Positions 48,460 to 59,230 are shown, numbered from the stretch's first letter. The stretch: 64,000 nt of DNA from Moniliella sp. 'wahieum' (GCA_003971905.1 RSEE01000120.1:62001-126000), one strand, 5' to 3'. Numbers and translations: made by a program. Notes: a model not told the origin generated them from the sequence alone.

Positions 48460-49337
48460 TTACCGGAACGGGTTGGCTGCCACAGCAGGCGGAGCCGGCT
48501 TGGAGTCAAAGTCGAATTTCCTGGACTGAGATTGCTCAGTCTGGTCGGAGGCAGGGGACTGGGCATGCGAGCGAGTTTCGATGTTCGGACCGATGCAAGG
48601 ATGTTCGGCAAGGGAAGGTCTTCTTGGGTACGGATGGCGACACGCTCTTTGGCAAATTCGCGCTCGGCCACCGACTTGGCCATATGTCCGCCATCTCTCT
48701 GGCCTCCACCAGGGCGAACCGAGTAGCAGTCTCGTGCTCGGCGCGCAGAGCATAGTACGCACCCAATTGCGCTGGTAGGCTTCGAGGAGCGACATGTTGC
48801 CTTTTTCGTGCAGGGCGCACGGCTTGGATCAGGCTGCGGACAAGGACCAGAGCATACATAGGTTAGCACACAGGTAAATGACTTGTCGTCTTTCCCACGA
48901 AGAGATCCACGTACTCTTCCACATTTGGATTGCGTCCATAATCGCGCAGGTTCTCGCCCTTGCGGCGCGTATCGTACTGGGCGGCAACCAGCTCGTCGGG
49001 CTCGACCAGCGTTTGCGGCCGGGCAGCTTCCCATGGGTGGTCCTTGTAGAACTGAGTACGGACACGGTCGGCAAGGTATCGGATGGTAGGCAAGTTGTAC
49101 TATGGTTCTTGTGCAATTTACGCTCAATGCCATCGGTCTTGAGGCCCTGCTCCAGGCGGCGGGTGTACTCGAGGTGGGCAGCGGTCTTGCGGGCACGGTT
49201 GTAAGGCGGGGGCAAGGCGGGTTCTCGAGCGTGGCGCGCAGCCAGCTCGGCTCCTCCTTCACGTACCCGCCGCGCATGAGGCGCGACACGAAGACGGGCA
49301 CCTGGCCCGCAATGTTACGGCTGCCGTTGGCTGGCAT
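48460..49337 (-). CDS. RSM25: Mitochondrial small ribosomal subunit protein mS23 (Rsm25)
   Basis: mS23 is a mitochondrial 37S subunit protein. The start at 49337 (MPANGSRNIAGQVPVFVSRL) leads to MRGGYVKEEPSWLRATLENP, LPPPYNRARKTAAHLEYTRR, LPTIRYLADRVRTQFYKDHP, WEAARPQTLVE and YGRNPNVEEYVDL; FYKDHPWEAARPxxLVE is the family signature. An intron of about 70 bases follows. The rest (SLIQAVRPA, GNMSLLEAYQ, ALRAEHETATRFALVEAREM, VAEREFAKERVAIRTQE) is helical and ends KPAPPAVAANPFR at 48460. Convergent with the Maf gene, whose stop is 154 bases away. Four or more frame changes. Confidence 0.85.
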
Positions 49338-49706
49338 GACGGCAAGCTCACTCGCACGACGGGGGGGGTGGTGGGGTGGGACTCTAGCGCTTAGCCCTCT
49401 AGGGCCTGTCTGCGGCGCTGGGCAGGAACTACTAAAATTCCTATTCCGATGCGCGCCTTCCAAGCCAATGTGCATATTCCGCCCATTTCCTCGTGCACGC
49501 CGACTGGGGTGCTCAGCCGGCTCCAGCTGTTCACAGCCCCACGCGCCCAGGGTTTGAGCCTGTTATTAGGGCCTGCGGCTGTGGACACGACGGCTACGGA
49601 CCCAGTTGAGTATGCCATTTTCCCATTTCGCCGCTCGCATCCCATGCTTATTACCCAGCTGGACATCCAACGGACATCCAACAGGCGCCCTTGGTCGCTT
49701 CAGTAG
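49338..49706. other. Intergenic region between mS23 and the PCI gene
   Basis: Promoter of mS23 and 3' UTR of the upstream gene on the same strand. A G run at 49361-49367 lies just before the mS23 start. No gene seen. Confidence 0.5.
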
Positions 49707-51131
49707 TCACACCACCAGCGGCACCGTGCTCAGACATGGAAACGCCTCCTTGGCGGACAGACCACCATTTGCCGCTCGTGCGAAATGTAGCCCTTCATGT
49801 AACCCTTGGAAACAAACAAACGTCAGCACAGTTAACGCGCGCGCAATTGGACTCCTGCACACATACCTTGGCAACGAGTGTGGCGATATACCACTCGGCT
49901 TCAGCCATCTCCACCGCGACACCGTTCCAGACTAACGCGGCGTGGAACTTCGAGATGGGCATGCGCGTATCTTTCTGAGAGGCCAGCCAGGTACGTCGGA
50001 ACAAGGTGCGCAAGCAGCCAGCTCGAGCCCTCTCCAACGCAGGGAAGACACCCTTACGGATCAAGACCGTTTGCCTTGCCAAATGGGCATCGTCGTACAG
50101 CAGATCATCATACGCCTTGACATTGCCCTGTCGGAAAGCTTCCGTGAAGGGTCCATAGAGCCAAGCAATTGTAGGGAAAGTGCGCAAGAGCGCCGGGCTG
50201 GGAAGCGTGCCTCTCTGCAAGCGAAGGGGGACGAGGAACTGGAGGATGAGCTCTTGGTTGTGCTGGCAGAGGCATAGCACTGATCAAAGGCAAAGGAGAG
50301 GTGCTGTTCGGCCTTACTGTATTCTTCGTCAAGAAAGGCGAGCACACCTTGATAGAACCGGAACGTGACCTGATCGGAACGAGGGAACGTTTCCAGAGGG
50401 AGCACGCCCGCAGCATCCAGAGCACGAATAATGTTTTTGCACAGCGACGTCTTACCCAAACGGAAATAAGCCTTGCAAATCAAGTTGACTACTGTGTAGG
50501 CTCCCAGCCTGCGGCTCTCCTCGGGCTCGGACGTGCGGTCGCTTACACAGACAGCAAAGGCCTTGTTCAGTTGCCGCGCAGCCTCCTCAAGGTGCTTTTG
50601 TTTGCTTACTCCACTTGGCCCGGCCCTTGTGGGCGCCAAGACACTGGTGGCCGTGTCAAGGCGAATGGAGAGGCGCACATAGTCGCGTAGCACTTGAAGT
50701 AGCAAGGGCACGATCCAACTTCCGGGACTCAAGGTTTGGGCAAAGCGGAGCACAGATGAGGTGAGTGTACCCTGGATCTGGACGGCAGTAGTAAGGTACG
50801 ACACGGCAGCAGGCACGTCGACCAATGGAGGTGGATGCGGGGGAGGCTGGCCTGGAGCAAAGTCATCATACCCCATGCGTGCATCTGATGCAGCCTTGAG
50901 CAGGGTCTGGAGTACCTGGAGGTGGTTTTCGCACAGGCCCTGCCACGGCTCCATCAAGTAACCTTGGCATCGACGCAGGGCAGCGAGCAGGCGATTCGAC
51001 GGGACGTTCTTGATGCTCAGCATGAGCTGCGAGGCAAAGGGAGAGTGTACGGCAAATAGCAGCGCTAGCTCCGCTCCATTTTTCGTCTGCGAACTGGCGA
51101 CAACTGCATCGGCAAAGCCCGGAGCGTCCAT
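49707..51131 (-). CDS. CSN12: PCI-domain protein of the Csn12/Thp1/PCID2 family
   Basis: These proteins pair with Sem1 and act in mRNA export (TREX-2) or with the COP9 signalosome. Start MDAPGFADAVVASSQTKNGA (51131); then LRDYVRLSIRLDTATSVLAP, HLEEAARQLNKAFAVCVSD, YTVVNLICKAYFRLGKTSLC, QVTFRFYQGVLAFLDEEYSK. After a frame change near 50264 (one C short) comes the PCI module: NQELILQFLVPLRLQRGTLP, FTEAFRQGNVKAYDDLL, RKGVFPALERARAGCLRTLF, KFHAALVWNGVAVEMAEAEW. An intron (gtatgt...ttccaag, about 49805-49868) joins VAK to GYMKGYISHERQMVV. The end is SAKEAFPCLSTVPLVV with TGA at 49707-49709. GYMKGYISH and the FPCLSTV ending match human PCID2 closely. About 450 residues. Confidence 0.92.
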
Positions 51132-51359
51132 GGTGGCGCCAGGGAGAAACAGACGGCGGCTGTGAGTGGTTCGAGAGGAGGTGTTTAATCAGGTCGCACT
51201 GCTGGAACCATCCATGTACGGCCAATGCAGGAGACAGATGGGTTTGGTGATGGAAATCGGTGCAAAAGCAAACACGTGAGCCTGACAAGACATGGGTTGT
51301 TGCACCGAACTCTTGCATTCCGCTTGTCTATCTCAGATCGTACGTGCCACAATCTCATG

Positions 51360-51406
51360 ATGCATGATGCATGATGCCCATGATGTATGGTCATCGATCA
51401 TCGATG
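51360..51406. repeat. ATGCATG heptads followed by ATCGAT heptads
   Basis: ATGCATG twice plus ATGCCC (51360-51379), 13 bases, then ATCGATC and ATCGATG (51393-51406). Composite locus about 230 bases upstream of the PCI gene start. Confidence 0.85.
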
Positions 51407-52469
51407 ATGGCCTCACGCTTTTAAACTTCGTCTTTCCGTTACACGTTGACGCGTTAACGTCTGCTCAACGTGTTTTGAGGCAGAAGACAAAAGCTGCTCA
51501 CGTTCAACAAGCTTCAACAGCTTCAACGCACGTTCACATGTTCCCACGTTCTGAACAAACGTCCATCCGCTGTGTGGCGCTCGTGTGAAGAGCCCTGCAA
51601 ATGAGCTGGTGTGGCTCCCGCCTGTTCTGGACATTGGCGCATAGCATTTGCAAAAGCTTTGCGACAGGGGAGAGGGCAATTATTGTGATGATCAAGAGAT
51701 TAGGAGGCCGAGTGCTAAGGGTGCGGTGGAGCGGAAAGCGGAAACGACGTGGTTGTTGGGATTGTTTGGGGAGCAGTCTGCGGTGACATGTTTTCTGCTC
51801 GGAAGGAGCATTAGACCTCTCAGATCTCTCAGGGCAACAGGAGGATCTGGAAAAGGAGCCGGACGGGGATATGGATCAGGTGATCGATCACCCTCCCAGG
51901 CCTGAGGCCCAGGCGAGAAAAGCGGGTACAAGGTACGTGTCTCAGGATTTGTTGGGTACAGGGACTGGAGCCGATCGACCGAGAATAGTGCTGCCGACGC
52001 ATTGATGGCGCCGATGTGGATTCGGGTGGATCCTGCGGGCATACGAGAAGTTCTTTTTGTACCCCGACCGGCTGGCATGCACCAGGCGACTTATTTTATG
52101 AGAGGAAAGTGCGGGGGAAGAGCCGGGGAGATAGGAGAACGTGCTAGCTAGGGTCGTGGCTACTGTGGGACGCAAAAGCTATACGTATTCGCGGAGACAA
52201 ACAAGAGCCACAATGTCATGTCCGCCCTTCCCCTTTTACTGGACAACGAGAAAAAAGGCAAGCGTCGGCAAGGGGTGCCGATGGCGATTAATGGAGAGAG
52301 TGGGGGCATCGTATGCTCCTCCTACAACGGAAGGAGGGGCAGGTAGCACTGGTGGTGAGAGCAGTGGAGCTGGCGGCGCCAAGGGTGGGAGGTGGACAGC
52401 GGCGGGTGGAATTGGAGAGGGGGCTGCACTGCCCTGCCCACTCTGCCACGTTGAAGCTTGTGCGGCGTG

Positions 52470-52483
52470 ACATGTGACATGTG
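52470..52483. repeat. ACATGTG heptad array, two copies
   Basis: Same sequence as the pair at 38235-38248; 650 bases before the GLN1 start. Confidence 0.85.
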
Positions 52484-53131
52484 AAGCGGCAGAGAGAAGC
52501 GGGGGTGGAGGGCTGGCCCGTGCGCGTGCAGGGAGCGAAGCCTAAATGGCCAGGGCGCGATAGGGCAGGCCCCGTGCAGCGCGGGAGGCGCGCGGGGCCC
52601 AGGGTGTGCTGGTCGCCTCACCAATCCGTGTGGCAGCGATAAAAAATCAAACGAGGCAGTCGCCAGGCACGCAACCGCAGTCCGCTGCGCCCGCCCGGCG
52701 CCACTGTCGGCCCTTGCAGCTTGCGGTGATGGCACTAATCATTAGTCCAGCATTAATCAGTCGGCAGGCGCATGGCTGCCCCCTGCGCTGCCCGTCGCAG
52801 CCGCCAGCACGGGCCTGGGCGTGCGGCCCGGACTCTGGCCACAGCCCCCATGCCGCTCGGTGCACGCTCGAGCCCATGCGAGGCGCCAGTGTGCCCATGG
52901 GAATCCGCGTCCGCACGGAGCCTGTGGAACGCATGCCGCCGTGCGCTCCCGTTCCACCCGGCACCCGGGCAGTGTCTGCTCTCCGCATACCTGATTCTGC
53001 AGCGCAGCGGTTATCTGCAAGACTCCGTTATTTAATCTTCCGCCTGGCCCCTAGCCCCACACCTTTTCCTCCAACTGCTCATCAGCCGCCGCCCTCTCCC
53101 CTCCCTCCTCTCTTGGACCATCGTCGCTGCC

Positions 53132-54315
53132 ATGTCTGCTGCTCCCCCCAACCCCTTCGTTCGCCAGCCTGGTGCGTACCATCCCCCATGCACTCTCCTG
53201 CCTCGCCGCCTGCTGTGCTCCTCGCGCGGGCAGCATTAACCGTTCTTTGCCCCTCCTCCCTCCCCCCTTCCCACAGGCCTCGCTGCCCACTACCTCGCCC
53301 TCCCCCAGGGCAAGAAGGTGCAGGCCGAGTACATTTGGATCGACGGCTTTGGCGAGATTCGCGGCAAGACGACCACGCTCGATGGCCCTGTCAAGTCGCT
53401 TGCCGACCTGAAGGAGTGGAACTTCGACGGCTCCTCGACCAACCAGGCCCCCGGTGGCAACTCGGACGTCTACCTTCGTCCGGCCGCTTTCTTCCCGGAT
53501 CCCTTCCGTGGTGGCAACAATGTCATTGTTCTCGCCGAGTGCTACAACAACGACGGCACCCCCAACAAGTCCAACCACCGCTACGCGGCCAAGAAGATCT
53601 TTGACCAGGTCAAGGCTGAGGAGCCTTGGTTTGGCATTGAGCAGGAGTACTCGCTTCTTGGTGAGGATGACCGCCCTCTCGGCTGGCCCACCAACGGATT
53701 CCCCGGTCCCCAAGGTCCCTACTACTGCGGTGTCGGCGCTGGCAAGGTGGTTGCCCGTGACCTGATTGAGTCGCACTACCGCGCCTGCCTGTACGCTGGC
53801 ATCAACATCTCGGGTATCAACGCTGAGGTCATGCCCGCTCAATGGGAGTTCCAGGTGGGCCCCTGCCTCGGTATTGAGATGGGTGACCACCTTGTCGTTG
53901 CCCGCTACCTTCTTCTCCGTGTGGCGGAAGAGTGGGGCGTCAAGGTTACCTTCCACCCCAAGGCTGTCCCCGGTGACTGGAACGGCGCTGGTGCTCACAC
54001 CAACTACTCGACCAAGGCCACCCGCGCTGAGGGCGGCATCAAGGCCATTGAGGCTGCGATTGAGAAGTTGAGCAAGCGCCACAACGAGCACATTGCCGTG
54101 TACGGTGCGGACAACGACCAGCGCTTGACTGGGAAGCACGAGACGGGCCACATTGGCCAGTTCTCCTCGGTGTGGCCAACCGTGGCGCTTCGATCCGTAT
54201 TCCCAGGAGTGTTGCCGCTGAGGGCAAGGGCTACCTCGAGGACCGCCGCCCGGCGTCCAACATTGACCCTTACCAGGTCACTGGCATCATCGCCGAGACG
54301 ACGCTCTTGCTCTAA
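53132..54315 (+). CDS. GLN1: Glutamine synthetase (eukaryotic type II)
   Basis: Makes glutamine from glutamate, ammonia and ATP in the cytosol. Exon 1 codes [13 protein letters not shown]; an intron of 105 bases (53172-53276, gtgcgt...ccacag) follows, then [20 protein letters not shown]. Conserved parts: [100 protein letters not shown]. At about 54155 one G is missing (TCGGGTGTG seen as TCGGTGTG); beyond it the correct frame reads [44 protein letters not shown] and stops at 54313-54315. Without that single change the gene is perfect. Length about 359 residues is usual. Confidence 0.97.
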
Positions 54316-54577
54316 GGTGGCCTCCGGGTACTGTGTTAGCTGATGTTGTCAGCTGGCATACCTCCCTTCGGCTTATGCAGGTTGCTTGTGGCTGTTGTTC
54401 TTGACAGTTCCCGGCGCTTCAGGCTGCGTTTCTTCTTTCACCCCCACGCCCTCGATGGCGTGTAAATTGATACTCTCTCAAATCTGAGATCTGATGGATA
54501 TCAGATTCGTTGGGCTCTTGATAGAACCATTGACGCTAGACAGCATGCATCAATGCCAGTGTTTTCATTCGCCACCA

Positions 54578-54601
54578 CTAGTAAGCGCGCTAGTAAGCGC
54601 G
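54578..54601. repeat. CTAGTAAGCGCG duplicated
   Basis: Two perfect tandem copies of the 12-mer. Confidence 0.85.
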
Positions 54602-54728
54602 TCGGCGCTGCGCTGCTGCTGCGCCACTACCTCGTCGGCATTATCTCTCACTTTCCCCAAAACAACTTACACGTCACCGCCCCCAACCAATTAGTGTCGG
54701 CTACCAAACCTGGTGTCAGGCATGTGTC

Positions 54729-54791
54729 ATGCATGTCATTCACATCATCGTGATCGTCGAGGATTCATCGATCATCGATCATCGACCATCG
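54729..54791. repeat. ATGCAT followed by ATCGATC heptads
   Basis: ATGCATG at 54729, then ATCGATC twice, ATCGACC and ATCG at 54767-54791. Composite locus. Confidence 0.85.
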
Positions 54792-54999
54792 TAGACTTCT
54801 TGTGCGGGTGGGCTACAGGAGGCTACAGGCCGGTTGCCTGAATCAGACAGGTGCAGCTGGTGGGGCTGCTGGAAGAGGCATTCCCACCAGGCGATCGCGG
54901 TTCGATCATGTATTGTTGTCTTTCCTTCCTGTCTCTGCCCATGTTGCTCGGGCCGGAACAGGCTTACAGCTTGGGGCCAGTCATCCAGTGGACGTCGGC

Positions 55000-56238
55000 T
55001 CAGAACATCATCGTCTCCCGTTGCACCAATCGTGGCACCCGACGGAGGGCTGGGTCGTCCTTGGCGCCCGCCCAAAGATAACCATCCAATTCGGCCTCGG
55101 TCATAGAGGCCATCCAGGCGAGAGAGGGGGTCTCTTTGGCCAATTGGTGCGCCCGCGCCACCATCCTCGCCCCCGCTTCAAGCGAGGCTGCACGGACCCG
55201 GTACCCATCTTGAGCCGACAACACTGGTCCCGGCTCCACTTTCTTCCCTTCTGCACCAGGAGGATCGACATAGGGCTTCCAGTTGTTAAGGCTGGGCAGG
55301 GGGCACGCAGTCAAGTCCACCACACCAGCTTGGTGCAGCATGGTGGGGATCACGTTGTCCACAAACATGGGCAGCAGCTTGGTGGGGGGCAGATGACAGG
55401 AAAAGTCGGATCGGGAACCAAATTTGGTGGACAATGTGTACAAGAGGAAAAAGATCTTCTTGGCCAACGCCACCTGGCAGCCATCCACCTCGGCTCGGTC
55501 GGCAAAGCCTGGAAGGGAAAAGAGAGTGTACACGGTCACATCCAAGCCTGCCAAGTCGGCCTCGTCCTGCCCTGCCTCTTGCCCGGACTTCTTTGCCCGT
55601 GCAATGGTCAAGCTGCGCGCCTCGTCGCCCCTGCGAAGTGCATGAAGAACAAAGGCACCCAAATCGGAAAAGCCCTGCGATTGCAATTGCTTTCCCGTCT
55701 CGTTGCATGTTGCCACGAGTAGGTCCACCGGCTCCACCATGGGGCTCGTCCGCTCCCCCACCATGATCCCCGGCAGGGTCGGGTGTGGGGTTTCCCGCAT
55801 GAGGTTAACGCTCCAGATTCTGCTCACGTCCTGGGACGTGAGGGATGCCAAGCCATGAGCAGAGAGGCGGGAGGCCCCCTCGGGCGCCGCATCCAGGTAC
55901 AGTCCCACCAGAAGACGAAGGATGTTGTCGTACACGCCTGCGCCCGTGGCGGCATGGAACTCGGCGCGATAGCCCGACAGTCCATTGAGCAAAGCCAGTA
56001 CAGAGAGAAAGTTGATTTCATCGGCGATCGAGTCAAAGTTAAGGGGGAAGAGGATGCCGTGCGTTTGGCTCAGACGTTCGAACTTAGCTTGCTCGATGGT
56101 ACGCAACACGTTGTCCATCTGGGCCTCATCCAACACAATCCCGCTCGCTTCCCGTAGCGCAGAACACGAAGCCCTCAGCTCCGCTACTGTGTTTTCCTTG
56201 GGTGGGAAGGTACTCATCTCGTCTCCAGTTGCCGACAA
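55000..56238 (-). CDS. QNG1: Queuosine 5'-phosphate N-glycosylase (DUF2419 queuosine salvage protein)
   Basis: This family releases queuine from queuosine 5'-phosphate so that eukaryotes can reuse it in tRNA. The frame is unbroken from MSATGDEMSTFPPKE to the stop at 55000. Family features: LNFDSIADEINFLSVLALLN, GLASLTSQDVSRIWSVNL, WKPYVDPPGAEGKKVEPGPV, DGYRVRAASLEAGARMVA, and the C-terminal LDGYLWAGAKDDPALRRVPR followed by a hydrophobic TMMF end. 412 residues; fungal relatives are of this size. The ATG at 56217 (MSTFPPKEN) is an equally good start. It lies 280 bases downstream of the SID1 stop on the same strand; no functional link is obvious. Confidence 0.87.
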   Translation of the reverse strand: MSATGDEMSTFPPKENTVAELRASCSALREASGIVLDEAQMDNVLRTIEQAKFERLSQTHGILFPLNFDSIADEINFLSVLALLNGLSGYRAEFHAATGAGVYDNILRLLVGLYLDAAPEGASRLSAHGLASLTSQDVSRIWSVNLMRETPHPTLPGIMVGERTSPMVEPVDLLVATCNETGKQLQSQGFSDLGAFVLHALRRGDEARSLTIARAKKSGQEAGQDEADLAGLDVTVYTLFSLPGFADRAEVDGCQVALAKKIFFLLYTLSTKFGSRSDFSCHLPPTKLLPMFVDNVIPTMLHQAGVVDLTACPLPSLNNWKPYVDPPGAEGKKVEPGPVLSAQDGYRVRAASLEAGARMVARAHQLAKETPSLAWMASMTEAELDGYLWAGAKDDPALRRVPRLVQRETMMF

Positions 56239-56518
56239 GGACGGTGGTGTTGTGGTCTCTTGGGAAGTGTAGAATGCGAGGGAACCTTATCCCTCTGAGG
56301 ACAGAAGGCCGACGTCAGCGCGTAAAAGTTTCAATTATGTCCGAATCTCAGTATCTTCACAGGCACAAGCCAAACAAGCTGGGGCCAAGTCCTGGCCAGT
56401 TCCAGACAAAGAAAGCCGTGTATCGATGGGACGGTTCTCAGATCTCAGATCTCACTCACATGACTCATGGCTTACTCTCTACAAAAAACGTGCACCTCAC
56501 GGAAAGGAGGCGTTGTGT

Positions 56519-58283
56519 CTAACAACCGTGAGGAGTTGGAGTCAATGGAAGCGAAACATGGAAGGTATAGATGCGCAATCGCGGCCGGAAAAGGCGTCGG
56601 CTGTCAGAGGGTGGGAGCCAGCGAAGGAGGAGGCGCACCTGAACCACAGAAGACTTGGGCAGCTCGGAAGGGCAAGGCGGTGTAGAGATGGAGCCTCCCG
56701 AAGAAGAAGTCAAACGGGCCAAGACACCATGTTTCCTAAGGGACTCGGTGATCTCCCCCGCCCGGACCGAGGCCACGGATAAAAGCGAATCGGATAGGCC
56801 ATGGGTCAACTCGTTGGACCCAAGAATGTAGATTCCACCCGTGAACGTCGTGATGGGCGCCTCGTTGATCAAAGTAACATGTGACGCGGACAATCCGCTT
56901 CCCACTCTCTCCGAGCTCTTCGGAGAAGGAGGGACACTACGTTGGGCCTCACGCTCGGCCCGCGTCACCAAGCGGTAATCACGAGCGATGCCTCGGGCCG
57001 CAGCACGCTGAGCATCCGCCGCAGCGCCTGTAGCCCCCGCCGGCGGCTCGCGAGGGGCATCGGGCTCATCTTCGAGAGGGGTAAGGGCGGATGCCAAGGG
57101 GTATTCAGCAGCCAGCGGGGCGAGGGCAGGGTGCGCACCCATGTGACGCTCGAACCCAGTGGCCAGGAAGACTGCATCATACGTCACTTCTTCTACAGAG
57201 GATGTGGAGGAATTTTCGAGGCGGAGGGTAATGCCTTGGGGGCTTGCCTCCAATGGGGTGGCTATGGTACTGGGCCGCAAGCGGATCGTGCCGTTCTCGG
57301 TGTCGTGACCCAATAGTTGGTCCTCGATGGGCAGAGGCTCGACTTGCTGTTGGTATATCGTCTCGTACAAGGTGTCGAGAGTGTGGGTGGACCACTCCAT
57401 AGTTTGTTCGGTGCCATTCCACCAATCGGGCCTGCCTTTCCGGCAGGGGTTGTCGCCAAAACGTATTGGTTGACTCGGGATCAAAGGCGGCGCCATTGAC
57501 AAAGGGACTGTCATCCGAAGGAACAATAGCCGGGCGACGGTAGATCGTCTCGATTTGCGCCCCCGGAAAAAGGGAATGAAGATGACACGAAATCTCTGCT
57601 CCACTTTGGCCGCATCCAACGACGGCAAGGCGGGCGTTAGGCTTCAACAATGGTTGCAATGCCCGCAAGCCGGGTAGATAATTGCCTGAATGAACAATGC
57701 GGGGGACTTTGCTCGCTTGCTCTGCGCTGTACAGCTGAGACCAGGGTGGTGGGACTGAGGGCGTGCCCCCCACAGCTACCGAAATGTTACGCGTCAAGAT
57801 GCGGCAAGCCCCCGAAGGGGTAGCTACATCCACAGCAAAGATACGTCCCTCCTCCGGAGTATCCAGAGGTGTGACGAGCTGGACACGATGGCCAAAACGA
57901 ATGGTATCCGGAGGCGACTCGGCCCGCATACGGCGCGCACACCACGCTAAATACGCAGACCACTCACGCCGGGATGGAACGGAATCGGAACGATTGATGT
58001 ATGAGGCGAGACGACCTTGGCTAAAAAGATAGTTGTAGTAGGTAAAGCTCGAAGTGGGATCGCGCAGCATGGCCATGTCCTTGAGCGGGCTGACTTGGAG
58101 CATCGCACCGGGAAGCAGGAGAGATGTATGCCAGCGAAACTCGGGATTGGCCTCGAGAAAGGCGATCTTACCCGAGGGTAGCATACCGCCCGCATTCTCG
58201 CGGAGCGACACGGCGAGCGAAAGATGGGCCGGGCCAAAGCCAACACCGACAAACTCGAGGATGGACGGCTGTGGGATGGACAT
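56519..58283 (-). CDS. SID1: L-ornithine N5-monooxygenase (SidA/Sid1), first step of hydroxamate siderophores
   Basis: The FAD- and NADPH-dependent enzyme hydroxylates ornithine N5. The start MSIPQPSILEFVGVGFGPAH carries the FAD-binding GxGxxxx motif; then GKIAFLEANPEFRWHTSLLL, MLQVSPLKDMAMLRDPTSSF, YYNYLFSQGRLASYINR. The NADPH motif is VVGCGQSGAEI, and the substrate/FAD-proximal motif is DAVFLATGFERHMGAHPAL. ISCHLHSLFPG, DSPFVNGAAFDPE and ITTFTGGIYILGSNELTHGL complete the family pattern. One frame change near 57385 (between NYGVVHP and LDTLYETIYQQQVEPLPIED). About 585 residues with a divergent tail (TFHVSLPLTPTPHGC, stop 56519). No introns. Divergent neighbour at 59999 supplies the next enzymatic step. 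Expected to be repressed by iron through GATA factors. Confidence 0.95.
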
Positions 58284-58506
58284 GGCGGCCTTTTGGTGGA
58301 GCAGATGACAATGACGCTTACTGAGCAGCGGCGCGGGAAGTATGACTGATGCCTATGCCGTAGTGGTTGTTGTGCTTGTCCCTGCAACACGCAAGAACAG
58401 GGGGGCTGGCAGGGGTGCCTTTAAAGAAACACCCATACACCCCCCTGTCGCGGTAGCACAAGTGCACGGTGTCGCGTTTCCACACTGCCGGCGTTCATCT
58501 CACGTC

Positions 58507-58737
58507 TCACGTGCTTGCGGTCTCAACTATACCCAGATCTCTTAACCCTCCGCTCTCGACTCTTCGCGCAATCGCGCTGGCTTCAAGCTCAGTGCAGTCG
58601 TAAGCTTTCAAATAAGCTTCGAGAGCAGCTTCAAGGGGAAATATTCCGTGGTCCCAGTGACTAGCTAATGGTCTGATCCAGCTTGAAAGGAAGCGCTCGA
58701 CCAGCATGGTGTGTGGAGGCGCTACGCCTGGTTGCAA
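58507..58737 (-). CDS. Possible small protein, unrecognised
   Basis: A 76-codon frame between the siderophore genes reads FLSSWIRPLASHWDHGIFPL, EAALEAYLKAYDCTELEASA and RRVESGGLRDLGIVETAST. The second half is a believable amphipathic helix. No family, no splice signals and no start context argue for it; chance remains likely. Confidence 0.2.
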   Translation of the reverse strand: MQPGVAPPHTMLVERFLSSWIRPLASHWDHGIFPLEAALEAYLKAYDCTELEASAIARRVESGGLRDLGIVETAST

Positions 58738-58784
58738 CGGTCTCGTGTCTGGTGCAACACACCACCATCTGGAATGGCCTCATG

Positions 58785-58853
58785 ATGCATGATGCACGAT
58801 GCATGGTCTCATCGCCCCACGTCGTCGATGATCACCATTATCGATGATCGATG
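58785..58853. repeat. ATGCATG heptads followed by ATCGATG heptads
   Basis: ATGCATG, ATGCACG, ATGCATG at 58785-58805, then ATCGATG twice at 58840-58853. Composite locus inside the siderophore intergenic region; the second part overlaps the GATA site. Confidence 0.85.
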
Positions 58854-59168
58854 ATCTTGGATCTTACGAATCTTACGACACTGTCTCTCTGCTACGCGGT
58901 CCCCTGTATTCTCAGAGGGCACATGCACATGGCGGTGCGCCTGGGTGTGCTTGCTTTCATTTGGCCGCTATCGTTGGCACATGTACAAGTGCTGCAACAT
59001 GTAACGTGGAGGTGTAGGTACAGCGGATATAGGTCAAATTTCAAAGCCGAACGGGACAGCAATTGAGGACTGTGTGGTGCACCAAGCGGGTAATAAAGAG
59101 CACCCTTTGGGTTGCCAAATTTCAAAACTCAATTCCGACTCCTGAAGCTGAAGGTTGACTTCAACTTG

Positions 59169-59230
59169 AAGCTAGAAGCTCTGAAGCTTGAAGCATGATG
59201 CGTGACATGCATGACAGCCGGTTCATCGAT
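59169..59230. repeat. Heptad chain drifting from AAGCTTG to ATGCGTG, then ATGCAT and ATCGAT
   Basis: AAGCTAG, AAGCTCTG, AAGCTTG, AAGCATG, ATGCGTG, ACATGCATG in nearly continuous seven-base steps, then ATCGATG at 59225. The units differ from their neighbours by one or two bases, so one word seems to change into another along the chain. Confidence 0.75.

Larger units (their letters stand above)
51132..53131. other. Intergenic region between the PCI gene and GLN1
   Basis: 2.0 kb, both genes transcribed outward. 51.35-51.55 kb holds ATGCAT and ATCGAT heptads, an ACGCGTTAACG element and AAGCTTCAACAGCTTCAACG repeats; 52470-52483 holds ACATGTG twice. 52.7-53.1 kb is GC-rich, then CT-rich up to the GLN1 start, as expected for a strong fungal promoter. 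No gene supported. Confidence 0.55.
54316..54999. other. Convergent intergenic region with palindromic repeats
   Basis: Between the stops of GLN1 and the queuosine salvage gene. Holds a duplicated 12-mer (54578-54601) and the composite ATGCAT/ATCGAT locus (54729-54791). No gene. Confidence 0.55.

Noticed and set aside
48141-49475. 444-codon minus-strand frame
   Set aside because: Longest frame in the window, but it mixes mS23 exons, introns and the Maf 3' end; the real mS23 gene uses parts of it and other frames.
52606-53604. 332-codon plus-strand frame
   Set aside because: It runs through the GLN1 promoter, intron and exon 2 out of frame.
53051-54151. 366-codon minus-strand frame opposite GLN1
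   Set aside because: Antisense shadow produced by strong codon bias of a highly expressed gene.
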